Notes under the pieces: model-generated | Seen by the model: only the letters and a program-made list of their open reading frames with translations | What the model was told of the DNA's origin: nothing | The model's database searches: none | In this document: in pieces, positions 11,471 to 23,501 of the stretch | Layout: the number at the start of each line of letters is the position of its first letter | Position numbering within the stretch: position 1 is the first letter of the stretch | Source of the DNA: Castor canadensis | Taxonomy: Eukaryota; Chordata; Mammalia; Rodentia; Castoridae | NCBI RefSeq assembly: GCF_047511655.1 | Contig: NC_133398.1 | Span: 106,594,332 to 106,658,331 of the forward strand | Direction: 5' to 3' | Length of the DNA stretch: 64,000 nt | Translations under genes and position numbers: made by a program

Positions 11471-12919
11471 GCCCCGGGTGCTCTAAACTGAACCCTCCCA
11501 TCACACGGTACTTTGTGGGAACCAGTGATAAATGGGAGGCTGAGGAAGAGGCTGACGGGGCTTCACAATGTGACAGATTTGCCATGTGCACTCACCAATA
11601 GGTGACATTTGCACAGTTGAAAAAAGATGTGGATTACTGCCTGAATAGTTCCAAAGCCTCATAAACCACATGGACGGTACAGAATTCTTCTTGCACAGCA
11701 GGCAGCTCTATCGGACAGACTGCCCTTTCTACCTACCGGACCCTGAGGCTGCCCATGGGTAAAACAGGGGTGATGATAACGCCTCATTTCCAAAAGGTTC
11801 TTGAAAGGATTGTAGACTTTATTATAGGGCATACACACAAGGATCACAGTTGTCGGCACATTCCTGGAGTCCTGGGGTTCATAAGTTTGAGCTCTTGCTA
11901 TCTAACATTGGCTAAGAGGGTCCTCTGTCTTGTGCAGAATAGAAATCAAACATGCACTAGCTGTAAAGCAAACTTCAAGGCTATTACAGAGAAGAAGCAA
12001 AGTAGACTGACTACTCCAGAAACCAGCTCCACGAAGGAACCTTCCAGAGTACACTTTGAGATGGAATATCAATTTTTGCTATGACCTCCATGGCTATTTG
12101 CCCCAGCCTGTGTCTCTGTAACTTTGAAATACCAGGTTGGTTGGAGGCATTAAAACACAGATGACAGTATGAGGACCAAAAAAGAAGTACAGTTGTGGTT
12201 CTACCAGTTTTTTTTTTGTTTTTGTTTTTGGTGAAAAATTAGTTACTTGAATGATCTTTCAGGTCAACCCACCAGGGCCAATTTACATGGGACAATGTCT
12301 GGCTGAAGTCCTGCACAGAGCCTGGTGGGCTCCACAGCGCCATTCGAACCATCTGTCAATGGAGCTCAGCCATTTTGTTTTTTTTGTATTCTTTGGGTTG
12401 TGATTTGGGCTGTTTGGATACTCTTGGGTCTGCCTGCCTCCTTTTTGGGTTCCATCTTTCTCAGCAGCCTAACACCCACTACCACCATCCCAGGAAACGC
12501 TGCTCCTGCGCCCTCAGACGGGCACAGTTCTTTAAGCAAAATCAGACTTTTCAGCACCAGAAGGGACCACCTAAGACTGAGGTGTAGCTTTTGAGTTTTT
12601 GGTCAACCCATGGGCTCCCAGCCACTGCTGCCCACAGGCCATGTGATGTGTGTATCTCTCTGACTCTGCCTGGCCACCCAGCTCTGCCAGCACAGGCAGC
12701 TTCTTTTCTTGGGTTCCTGCTCTTCCTCACAGCCATTCCACCCACTTGTCAAGGCTTCCTCCTTACAATCCTTTAGTTTTCATGACTTAGCTTTTCCCCC
12801 AGAGCAACAGGTGAACCCCATCCTGATCACAGCCTGCTCTGGGGAACTCTTCATTCAAATACACACCAATGTCCTACAAGACAAGCCTCTGGGTCAAACC
12901 CCCTCCTGACAGGAAGGAA
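11471..12919. other. Unassigned intergenic DNA
   Basis: Contains a possible MIR scrap at about 11755-11820 ('gtaaaacaggggtgatgata'). A GC-richer stretch (12320-12900) has overlapping open frames on both strands (60-89 codons) with no recognisable product. Confidence 0.4.
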
Positions 12920-13010
12920 AACATCACGTGGGAGCTTGTGAGAAATACAGATTCCAAGGCACCAGTCCAGATTTGCAAGCTCCCCTCCACCCTTTAGAAT
13001 TCCCATCTCG
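12920..13010 (+). mobile_element. Possible MER5-type DNA transposon fragment
   Basis: 'gtgggagcttgtgagaaata' followed by 'cagattccaaggcaccagtc' resembles the MER5A core. Short and diverged. Confidence 0.35.
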
Positions 13011-13029
13011 CCTCAGGAGTCCAGGACAG

Positions 13030-15410
13030 TTCTGTTCCAGTGGGATTTACACAAGTGCCATAAAATCTACTCATTTTAGTGCATTTACAGAGCCACACAA
13101 CCATAGCCACAATCTGACTGTAAATATTTCTCTCATTCCTAAAGGACCCTGGTACCCAGTGACTCTCCATTCCCACCTCAGTCCCAACCTGCCACTCATC
13201 TACTTTCTACCTTCTTAGATTTTCCTCTGCAGGACATTTCTTATCAATGGATTCACACCATATGTGGTGTTTTCCATCTGGCTTCTTTCACACTGTACGT
13301 CTGGAGTCTCACCCCTGCTGAAGCGGGTGTCGGAACTTCATTCCTCTGCATCTGTGTAAGTAGTCCACTGCAAGGACATAATTACATTTGTCCACTCATA
13401 ACACACTGATTGATGGACACTTGTGTTATTCCCACTTCGGGCTATGAATCTGTGTGATGTGGCTCCAAATACTAGTTTGCAAATTTTCTGTAGGGGTATT
13501 TTCAGTTTTCACGTGTACACTCTTAGGCATCTACGGTCATGACAAATTTATATGAAACTTTTAAAGAAACTGCCAAACACTATAAAAAGGGGCTGCAACC
13601 AGTTTCTGTACATCCACACTCACACTCACTGTTGCTTTTCTTTTCATTAAAATTATACTAGTGTGGGAGAGGTGTCTAATTATTTCAATTTGCCTTTCTT
13701 CAAAAGCTAAAGACAAGCACCTTTTCATGTGTTCATTGCTATGTGTTTAGACTCGTTTGCCCACTGTTTACTTGGGTTCCTTATTTCTTGTTGGAGTTCT
13801 TCATGTGTTCTAGATACAAATCCTTTATCAACATGATCTGCTCTGGGTAAACTGGAACATGCCTGTAATCCTAGCACTTGGGAAGCTGTGGCAAGAGGGT
13901 GGAGAGTTCAAGGCCAGACTGGTGTACATAGTGGGACCGTATCTCAAAACAGAACAAAATACATGATCTGCAAATATTTTCTCACGGTCTCTGTTTTTCA
14001 TTTCCTTAATGATGGCTTATGATACACTTTTTAAAAATGCTGATGTAATTCAATTTATCAACTATACCTTTCACAGATTACGCTTTTGGTGTCACACAAG
14101 AGAAATGTTTGCCCAACCAAATATTGCATGAAGAGTCTCACTGATGCTTTCTTCTAAGTTTTAGTTTTGCCTTATATTTAGGTCTACTTTCAATTCTTTG
14201 GTGGAAGATGTGAGGTGAGGCTCTATTTTCATCATTTTGCACTGGATATCCAATTCTTCCAGTCTTAGTTGTTGAAAAGGCAATCTATTTTCTACTTAAA
14301 TGCCCTGGCACCCCCAAGGAAAATCAATGAAAGGGTTGATTTCAGGACAACACACTCACTTGCTATATATTTAACATACATATTTGTGTTATATTCATTT
14401 ATGTGTCTACCTTTGTATCAGTACCACATTGTCTTGTCTATTATAGCCTTATAGTAATATTTGTAGGAAGTGAAGTTCTTCAAATTTGTGTTACTTTTCA
14501 AGATTCTTTTGACTGAGTTTTTTACATCTCCAAAAATAGTATAGGATCAACTTAATTCCTACAAAAAAAGCCTGCTGGGACTTGACAGTAATTGTCATCT
14601 TAATAACCAGTGGTCCAATTCCTGAGGATGGAGTGTCTCTCCTTTACTTAGATCTTCTTCCACTTCTCTCAGCTGTACTTTGTAGTTTTCAATTATAAAG
14701 ATCTTGTACTTCTGTTACATTTATTCTTGAGTGTTTTCACCTTTTGATGCTATTACTTTCATTTTTAGTTTATTGCTATATTTTCTAGATATGCAGCTGA
14801 CTTTCACTATGTATCTTTTCTCTTGCAACCTACTGTCTCTAATATGTGTGCATCCCTTAAGATTTTCTACATATAGAATAAGGTCATCTGTGAATAAAGA
14901 GTTTCTTCCTATCCAATCTGGATACTTTCTTTTCACTTGATCTTCCTGGTTAGAACCTGCAGTACCATGTCAAATAGAAGAGGTTTGTGCAGCCACCCTT
15001 GACTTATTCCTGACCTTGTGGGTAAGTTACTCACCATTTAAGTATAACATTAGCTGTAGGTTTTTTTATGGATGCCTCTTAGAGAAAACTCCCTTCTACC
15101 TCAGATTTTTTCTTTATCACAAATGGATCTTGTCAAATGCACTTTTCCCATCTTTCAAGATGATTTGTGCCTTTTATCCTTTCCTGTATTAATAGGTGAG
15201 GCACACTAATTGATTTTTTGATATTAATCATGTACCTATGTGTTACTGAAATTGTTCATGGCTTTCTCATCAGTATTTATGGGGATACTGGTCTGCAGTT
15301 TTCTTATGGCGTTTTTTTGTCTGGCTCCAGGGTAATACAGTCTTCACAGAATAAACTGGTTAAGTGTACTGTCAAGCCTTCTGCTACTACAGTGAAATAT
15401 TAGAGGTAAT
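13030..15410 (-). mobile_element. L1 fragment with ORF2 reverse-transcriptase remnant
   Basis: The element reads right to left. The plus strand at 15230-15360 has the reverse of the ORF2 palm region. The frame at 14721-14936 gives LFTDDLILYVEN, a decayed version of the L1 FADD catalytic motif. The ORF2 tail and 3' UTR follow down to about 13030 ('atttacagagccacacaacc'). Frames are broken throughout, and a SINE at 13845-13962 interrupts it. Confidence 0.8.
13845..13962 (+). mobile_element. B1-like monomer SINE nested in L1
   Basis: 'catgcctgtaatcctagcac' and 'ctcaaaacagaacaaaata'. It splits the antisense L1; 'acatgatctgc' occurs on both sides (13831-13842 region and 13962-13972), a probable target-site duplication. 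Confidence 0.85.
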
Positions 15411-15725
15411 TTAACTTACACAGAGAAAATGATTGTTTTGGCTCACAGTTTTGGAGGTTCCAGCCCTAGATCAAGTGTCCCATTTCTCTGGGCTTCTGCT
15501 GAAGCAATTTATGATGGTGGAAGCACCTGGGGGAGCCAAACTGCTCATCTCGTAAGCAAGGAAGGAAGAAGAGGAAGAGACCCAGATCCCAAGTCCCCTG
15601 TGAGAATTCGCCTGCAAAGACCAGACCTCCCGCTAGACCCCACCTTTTAAAGATTCCAATAGCACCACCATGGAGACCAAGCCTGTTTCACACACACTTG
15701 AGGATGCGCATTCAACTACAGCATT
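15411..15725 (-). mobile_element. MaLR/ERVL-type LTR fragment, antisense
   Basis: 'ggctcacagttttggaggtt', 'atgatggtggaagcacctgg' and 'accccaccttttaaagattc' are the reverse-strand landmarks of this class. Edges approximate. Confidence 0.5.
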
Positions 15726-16938
15726 AAGTACTCCCTCTTTTTCTGATTTCTTCCTTAAATGTTTGGCAGCAGTCACCAGTGAAACTGTCCCTAGATACTA
15801 GTTCAAATTCTTCTAACAGGTCTTTAAAAAAACAGAGAACACTTACTAGTTTTTGCAAGTCAACCCCCCAAGAAGGTAACAAAGATTTTAATGTAAAACA
15901 TTAAGTTGCTAATTACCCAAATCAAGCTTTGTATCATCAGGCTCTAAATAGTGACACTGGACAAATCAGAAGCTCCAAAATAGATGTAATTCAGAAAAAG
16001 CCCCAGAATCAGACCGTGCAGGCTGATAGTAAATCCGCTCTGTGTTAAGCCATCGCACACACCTCCATGTGATGATTCAGGTGGTTTATAGATCAAATTC
16101 CCATCTCTTTATGGTGGACACAAACTCCATGAACACACAGCTAAGAGATATGTGCAAAACCCCAGTGCACGTGAAAAGTGAATCATAGTTATTATTTTAT
16201 TCCTATGTGATCAAAGAAACCTTAAGTGCACATGAAAATGAATTGTGGAGGTATTACTTTGTTCCTAGATTAGAGTAGTAGTTTCCTGTCACAAACAGAT
16301 CTCTTCTAAAGTTAAATTGGGCTTGATACAAAGCCTGTCCCTGCTCTGCAGCACTTTGTTTGATATTCTTCTAGAAACAAAATGGAGGTGATGTCAAGGT
16401 GACTGGGCTTCCCTTCCAGTGAAGGGACCCACAGTATTTGGACACTGAAACTGAGGGGCTTTACCCCCACCAGGGACAATCTCAATGTCCAAAGGCAGGC
16501 CAGCATTGCCTGGCTGGGGTTAGAAGCAGAACTCAACATGGCCTCACTCATGAATGGGTGACACAGAAATACCCCATTTGCTGATCACCTGAGTAACTAG
16601 GAAGACACACAAAACTGCAAACACCAAACCGTGTTTCCACGGTTCTAATGTCTTTTAGAAGATTCTTATACTGATATAAAACTTAATCTGGAGGTTTAAA
16701 ACAGGAAGACTCAGGCCAAGGTCATTAGAAAAATAAAGAGATTTTCTTCTCATCCTTGAGATATACCCGTGCAGATATTTAAAAACAACAAAATACTGTG
16801 ACTTCTGACTATCCTTAATCCAAGATGGTAGGTCTCAAAATTGAGTGAGGGTAGGTCTCCACCTCTAAAATTCTTACAAGTAGGGAGGGGGAAGTGTTAA
16901 TTGTTTCCTGGGCCTCAATTTCAGTCTGCAAAGCCCAG
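15726..16938. other. Unassigned intergenic DNA
   Basis: No gene or clear repeat. Two similar short segments (16165-16190 and 16220-16245, 'acatgaaaatgaat') suggest a small local duplication. Confidence 0.4.
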
Positions 16939-17300
16939 TGTATTAGACCACTTACATCACTATAATGAACTACCTGTGGCTGGGTGGCTTTATAATGAAA
17001 AGGGGTTTATTTTGGCTCATGATTCTGGTTCATGGTCAAGGGACTACATCTGGTGATGAACCACATGGTAAGAAACATGGCGCCTGTGTGTGTATTCTCT
17101 GGTCTCTCTCCCTCTTCTTATAAATAGTCACTAGGATTCAATCATGGGGGAACTCCAGCCCCCAAAGGTCTCTTCCCAAAGGTTGCATGTCTAAATACTC
17201 TAAACACAGTGAGGCTAAGGTTAAGTTTCACCCAGTTAACGACTTACAACAGGGATTACATTTCACTACCTGGATGCTTGGAGTCACACTGAAACCACAG
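16939..17300 (-). mobile_element. MaLR LTR (MST/MLT1 type), antisense
   Basis: Begins 'tgtattagaccacttacatc', then 'ggctgggtggctttataatg', 'gaaacatggcgcctgtgtgt' and 'cttcttataaatagtcacta', in the order of a reversed MaLR LTR. Confidence 0.65.
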
Positions 17301-17404
17301 CAACCACCAACCTGCACTTTTTTTAAAATCTTCAGTAACTAATAATAACCAACTTTATTTTCCATGTTAATCTCAGATTAACAAGGGATGGGGGCGGGGC
17401 ACGG

Positions 17405-17492
17405 TGAGGGAGGCAGTAGTGGGAACTGAACTCAGGGCCTCATATTTGCAAGGCCAGCTCTCTGACTACTTATGCTACAAACCTTTCGATAA
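17405..17492 (-). mobile_element. ID-like SINE, diverged
   Basis: 'gaactgaactcagggcctca' then 'tctgactacttatgctacaa'. Confidence 0.6.
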
Positions 17493-19029
17493 CCACTACC
17501 CAGGTGAGGAGGCTGGGCTAGCATAAGTTTTGCATTCTTGCTAACCTTTCTTACAGACCATCCTTTTCTGATGAGAAACACAACTAGTGTGCAACAGAAT
17601 CACTGTTGCCTCATGGATCTTTAACACCAATCCGCCTCAGAGGATAAATAACTCATTGGTGAGTTAGAAGAACAGTGTCAGACATCAACAAAAAGCACGC
17701 AAAATTCCGCTTTTCAAGACTGGGTAAGCAGCCCAGTCTTCTGGGAGGGCTTATTTGGGCTCATGACCCTCTAAATAAGTATTAGCTGTTGACAGAGGCT
17801 CCCAAATGTCATAGCACACCCTGCTATCAAAGATGTACTTTCATTTGGTGGAATGCAATGGACCAACTTGAGAGGCTGTAAATCCAGCAGGTCGTTTAGG
17901 ATTCGGGTGTGGCTCTCCATGGTCCTCCTGTCCATCCACAGCAGAAGCATAAAATGAGTTTAGGTCTTCCTGGTTCCTACCTGCTGAGGGCAGTTCCTCT
18001 TCCTAGAAAGTCTCCAAGGATGGGCTGGCTGGCAAAAAAGGCCTCCAAGGCAGGTAAAGATCCTGACTTCCTGAGGTTGGAGCATCAGCTCAGCATCTGA
18101 CTGATAGGACACAATCTATCAATACCTGAGACTACAATCCTCCTTGGCCATCAAGTCTGGACTACTCCTTGGATGCTAAAAGCCTCCATAGGTGACGATA
18201 ACAATGGACAGCCTATCACACCAATTACGACATCTGGGAAATGCTGTGTTTAACAAGTAATTCTTGCTAAAGCACAGGTGAGAGAACCAGGGCGGCGGGG
18301 TGGGGGGAGGAAAGGAGAACCCCAGACTAGCATCCAATCTCCAGCATGGGTCCCAGTGACACCAGCAGCCTGACATGAAGGTCTACTTAAAGACAGGTTT
18401 TGCTGAACTTGATGTGAATTTGCCCCGAGTGCTCCTGCTAGAAGTACCTCAGGCACTATGTGAATGAACTTACTCCTTTTCTCAATAATGTAGTCATACT
18501 GTTCCCTGCTGGAAAATTTTCTTCTCAAACTCACTTAATCCCAGAATGTTTTCAAAATGATACTAACTCTAGATGATACTTCTCAACTAAGGACTTAGTC
18601 TGAAAAAGAAATCCTTTGTGACACAGGAGTAGGATCATTAGTAATAAATAAAGGTGTGACAATTTAATTTATCGACATTATGACTGTCACAAAGTGCAAG
18701 GGCATTTGATGTGATGGTTAAGTTATAACAGGAACTTCATTTTCTTGGAAAAACAATTAGCCTCAGATACATCATTTGATTACTGAGGGTCTCTAATACC
18801 ACCTTTGAAAACACTTCTAATTCACTGCTAAATACTGAACCAGAATAAATACTAAGTCAATCCTAGCATTCTTTCCACGGTGTAAAGGAAACATTAAAAC
18901 ACCCTGATTCCCATTTTAGTAGTTTCTCAGCTCAAAATAGGTAAACTTTTTTGAATTCCATGAAATCCCACACTATCCCCATCAGAAAGATCAAGCTAGC
19001 ATTTTCTCAAGGGTGATAGGATAAGAACA
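17493..19029. other. Unassigned intergenic DNA
   Basis: Includes a G-rich run at 18289-18313. No gene recognised. Confidence 0.5.
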
Positions 19030-19143
19030 TGGGCTGGGTGTGGCAGTGCACACCCAGTGATCAGGAGGCTGAGAGGAGAGGACTGTGAATACAGGGACAG
19101 TTGGGCTACACAGAATGACCCAGTCTCAAAACAAAACACAATA
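19030..19143 (+). mobile_element. B1-like monomer SINE
   Basis: 'ggctgggtgtggcagtgcac', 'agtctcaaaacaaaacacaa'; slightly shortened middle. Confidence 0.8.
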
Positions 19144-19802
19144 CTCTGAGTGGATTGTCCGTCCAGTCACCTTGAATATGACATCTAGTCAAATCACATT
19201 CTAGCACTTCATTCCATGCTCCAGCGGGACATGGTTAACTAGAGCTGTCTTTAAAGGGTAAGAAAACATGCACAAAAAATTTTTAGGAAAGTTGAAATTA
19301 TAGAGACAAAGAAACTAGGTAGGTTTTGGATTTTCCTGATAATATTGGGAAGCAACTTGAAACTTCACCTTTCCGTGCATGATAAAACTATAGGACAGTT
19401 CGTAGACAGAGCCTGACAAGTAGCAGGCAGATGTTTCAGCTGAACAGCCAAGGTCCAAACTACAAAAGAATACTGCTCCAACTCAGAAAGAACATTTGTG
19501 TACTTCCTGAGCAGAAAGTCCTCTCACTGCAGAACAGCCCTGCTGGATTCCATAGTATTAACATTCTGTCCACTAATGACCAGCTGAGAGAATTGTAACT
19601 ATCAAGTGAGAATGCTGTAATTCATATATATATTTTTTAATTCCTAAAAGCTATACCACACTGTTCTTCAATGTCACAGAGAATTAAAACGCCTAAAAGG
19701 CAAGTTTTAGACCTGGGTCCTCCATGGAGCAGCAAGGAAGAGCCAGGGTAAGTAGCAATGTCTGCTTTGGCTTGAGGCTCCTAGTTCAAGGCCAGGCACC
19801 AT

Positions 19803-20028
19803 TGTTTTTTGGGCAGTACTGGGGTTTGAACTAAGGGCCTCATGATTACTAGGTAGGTGCTCTACCAACTTAGCCATGCTGCCAGCCCTTTGTGTGTGTG
19901 TTGTTGTATTTTTGAGATAAAAATCTCACGAACTATTTGCCTGGGCTGACTTCAAACTGTGATCCTCCTTATCTCTGCTTTCTGAGGAGCTAGGATTATA
20001 GGCATTAGCCACCAGCACACACCACTGT
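19803..20028 (-). mobile_element. Composite SINE
   Basis: Antisense; a short (tg) stretch lies at the junction of the arms (19892-19901). Confidence 0.88.
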
Positions 20029-20321
20029 GCATTTTAAGACATTAACCATGAAAGTACCTGACTGAACTAGTGAGCAGTGGCAAGTTTGTGACATGGTCAT
20101 TCGCAGCCAAAAGCTTCTTAATGTCCCAAATTTTCTTTGTAGTTTCATAGGCAATATGAACTGCCACTGATTCAGATAAATTTGGCAAATTCAACTTTCT
20201 AAAATGCTTTTCAAAAATAGAAAATCACATCATTCTGGAGAAAGAAATCACACAAAGATGTTAAAAAGAAAATTCTGCAAGAAAAAAAGCTGAGGCACAG
20301 GTATGTTTTAAAATAAAGATC

Positions 20322-20404
20322 AAGGCTGGAAGAGTGGTTCAAGTGGTAGAGTGCCTGCCCAGCAAGCACGAGACTCTGAGTTCAGACCCCAGTAATACAA
20401 AGAA
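20322..20404 (+). mobile_element. ID-like monomer SINE
   Basis: 'ggctggaagagtggttcaag' to 'cagaccccagtaatacaaag', flanked by 'aaataaagatca' on both sides (20312-20324 and 20402-20414), a good target-site duplication. Confidence 0.9.
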
Positions 20405-20703
20405 ATAAAGATCAGAACAAAGATTCCAAAAATCTTTGTCCAAAGCTAAATCTTTGTGAACCTTGTTAATTTATCTGCAAAGTCTGGCTGCTGCCCGGCA
20501 CAGCACCTCCCAAGTTCCCCAGACTGGAATCTCAGGAACTCCATTCACTGGCAAACTTTAAAAATGTAACAATGACAGCAAATCTTAGCAGCCATTCCTG
20601 CTAACTGCCTCTCTGAGGACTGGTGCCACAAGATGCTATTAGTTCACATTTATCTAGGAAGAAAAGAGTAATCTTCAGTATGACAGATTAAAAATACATA
20701 CTT

Positions 20704-20926
20704 AGCTGGGCACTGGTGGCTCACACCGGTAATCCTAACTGCTCAGGAGGCAGAGATCAGTAGGATCATGGTTCGAAGCCAGCTGATGGAGACAGTTTGA
20801 GAGATCCTATCTTGAAAATATTCAACATATATACACACAAGAAGGGCTGGAGGAGTGATTCAAGTGGTAAAGCACCTACCTTGCAAGTGTGAGGCCCTAA
20901 GCTCAAACCCCAGTACCGCCAGAAAA
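20704..20926 (+). mobile_element. Composite SINE
   Basis: Both arms complete, ending 'cagtaccgccagaaaa'. Confidence 0.9.
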
Positions 20927-22547
20927 TTATTAAATTAATAACTAATATTATATTAAATATCAAAGTATTAATAATGATTAAATGATGGACTTTCAAGAGG
21001 CGAAAAATAGCTACTTATATTTACTTTGCTCCATAAAGGACTTTAGGTGACTTATGAAGTAATTTATACACTAAAGGAAAATACATTGCAATGTATAAAA
21101 TGCCACTGTTTGCATAGTATTAAAGCCACAGTAGGTTGGAATTGACTTATTTATAAGTTAAAAAGACCAAGATGATATCAACATCTATTATATTTTCTAG
21201 GATAGACTATCCCCTAAATTATTAAACCTTCAGAATAGTAACCTACTAACCTAGCTTCCTCAGAAGAGCCAAAAAATGCTCACGTTTGCCTCACTACTGA
21301 TGTCTGATGTCTACACTGCCCACACCTACCACTTTACAAAGCTGCCTGGGGAAGAACACAGGGTCGTTCTACAGTTACACACCAGCCTTAGAAACAACCC
21401 TCTCAAAAATCTAAGAAATATTTGAGTATGTATCAAAATAGACAGTGATTCTGTTGTCACTTAAATAAAGCAGCTGGTTTTATTCAGAAAGAATGTGAGA
21501 CCTAAGCAATGTTACACATCCATACTGGAAATGAATTAGTAATGATAAGGTAACGCTAAGGTGAATTTTAACTCAGAAAAATTTCCCCTAGAAACACAAA
21601 CTTTTAAATGTTTCCAAAGACAAATCACTTCAGATTGCATCAAAAAGGAAAGAAAGGTTTTAGTGAAATCCGCAGTGCAGTAGGCCCAAAGTAGGAAGCA
21701 AGGACGATGTGGCCACTTTCATGCTGTGCACAGATCAGACACAACCCTGATGTGCTTTTCTAAGGAATGCTGCTGTAGGATTCTGCTCAAAAAGCAGACC
21801 TGCTTTTGACATCACTACACATCCAGCCAGACTCTTGGCTGCAAACTCCAGCACCTCCCTTTACTAATGCTAGTTATGACTTGAGCAAACTTAAAACACA
21901 AACATACCTTCGTTATCTGTGTCTCAACCACAATAAAGCAGACGTCAAACAGCCTACTAACCTTTTAACATTGCTTACCACAATTCTTGTGTACACTGAA
22001 AGAGGCCAGTGTTCTTAAACAAACAAACAAACAAACAAAAAAACCCATAAAATCCACAATATTCCAGATGGACATTATCTGACAAGAAAATGATCTGTGT
22101 GGAACTAAGCATGATCTCAAACATCAAGCCATTGCAGAACACAGACAAGGCCTTCAAAGACACAAGCACTTCCTTTCATGAGGACATGCATGGTAGGGAG
22201 AGGCTGTGTCAGGCCTGGGACTGAGCTGTGCTCACATGCCACATCTCTCTAGAAACCTGACAAGGGCAGAGTCCCTCCTTGCATTTGGCAGAGGGGGAGA
22301 ACATGTCTGAGAAGCTAAAAAATGTGTCTGAGATTGTACCCGCAGAAGTGAGTGAGCTACATCTGAAAGAGGTACTTGACCCTTTCCACTCTTTTTTGTG
22401 CCCTGGCTTCATCTGACCTTTTATACCTAAGTGGAACATTGGTGTTATTTAAAATTTAGTATCTTCCAGGAATAATATTCTGAACAAATAAATAATGCTC
22501 TCTTTCTCTTAACCAACAGTGGGAAAATCCAACTAACTTTTAATACA
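20927..22547. other. Unassigned intergenic DNA
   Basis: AT-rich; an (aaac)n tract at 22018-22041. No gene seen. Confidence 0.5.
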
Positions 22548-22639
22548 TTGTTATAGGTTAAATTTTGTGGTCCCAAAATTCATCATGCTGAAGCCCTAAA
22601 CTGCATTTGCAGATGAAGATCTCTCAAGAGGTGACTATG

Positions 22640-22741
22640 TAACTGGGTGTGGTGGTTTCAAGCATATAATTCCTGCAGGTTAAGACAGGATAGTGAGTTC
22701 AAGGGCAGTTTGGGATACATAGCAAGGCTGAGTGTGAGTAA

Positions 22742-22744
<3 letters not shown>
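22640..22744 (+). mobile_element. B1-like monomer SINE inside the MaLR LTR
   Basis: 'aactgggtgtggtggtttca' to 'tacatagcaaggctgagtgt'. The usual A tail is replaced by the adjoining (TG)n. Confidence 0.7.

Positions 22745-22782
<38 letters not shown>
22745..22782 (+). repeat. (TG)19 microsatellite
   Basis: An uninterrupted TG run at the 3' end of the SINE. Confidence 0.95.
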
Positions 22783-22784
<2 letters not shown>

Positions 22785-23174
22785 GGGTGTTGGGGGGTGC
22801 GTAAGACATGACACAGTGCAAAGATGATTATGGTAACATGAGGCCCTTTAGGGACCCAATCTCCTTGTAAGAGTGGGGCACAAGCAGGAGGACAGCCATG
22901 TGAGGACACAGGAAGACAATGGCCAAGCGTAAGCAAAGGAGGGGCTCAGAAGACAACATCCCCACTGAGCACCTGCATCTCAGCTTTCCAGTCCCAAATT
23001 CTGATGTGCACACTGTGCAATCTGTGGTACCTAAAGAGCAGTCTGAGCTTACTGACACATATAACATGCAGAGTATTAGCAATGAACAACTCTTAGACAA
23101 TTACATGTATCAATTTTACTGGAGTATGACACATCTTAAGGATACAATTACCAGTGGGGGTGAGGAAGCCAGAA

Positions 23175-23292
23175 GTGGTGTTGCCAGCAAGTCTATATAT
23201 TCCCAGCACTCAGGAAGCTGAGGTAGGAATATCATGAGTTCAACTACAATTTGAGCTACATATTGACATCCTGTCTCACAAAATAAAACAAG
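23175..23292 (+). mobile_element. B1-like monomer SINE
   Basis: 'tattcccagcactcaggaag' and 'catcctgtctcacaaaataa'. Confidence 0.75.
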
Positions 23293-23296
23293 CCAA

Positions 23297-23501
23297 TTGA
23301 GGGTGGCTCACAGCTGTAATCTTAGCAACTCAGGAAGCAGAGATCAAGAAGATCGAGGTCTGAAGCCATCCCTGGCAAATAATTCACAAGACCTTATTTT
23401 GAAAATACTCCACACAAAAAAAAGGACTTGGTGGAGTGACTCAACTGGTGGAGTGCCTCCCTAGCAAGTGCGAGGCCCTGAGTTCAACCTCCAGTACTGC
23501 A
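23297..23501 (+). mobile_element. Composite SINE
   Basis: Placed directly after the previous monomer; ends 'caacctccagtactgca' without a long tail. Confidence 0.87.

Larger units (their letters stand above)
22548..22990 (+). mobile_element. MaLR LTR (MST/MLT1 type), interrupted
   Basis: The left part ('ttgttataggttaaattttg', 'cccaaaattcatcatgctga') and right part ('cagccatgtgaggacacagg') are in the sense order of a MaLR LTR. A SINE and a (TG)n tract (22640-22800) separate them. Confidence 0.6.

Noticed and set aside
20322..20404. tRNA gene (A and B box-like sequences)
   Set aside because: The unit is one of dozens of tRNA-derived SINE copies with A tails and target duplications; it does not keep a tRNA cloverleaf.
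22745..22782. Tandem array as CRISPR-like or satellite
   Set aside because: A plain dinucleotide microsatellite with no spacers.
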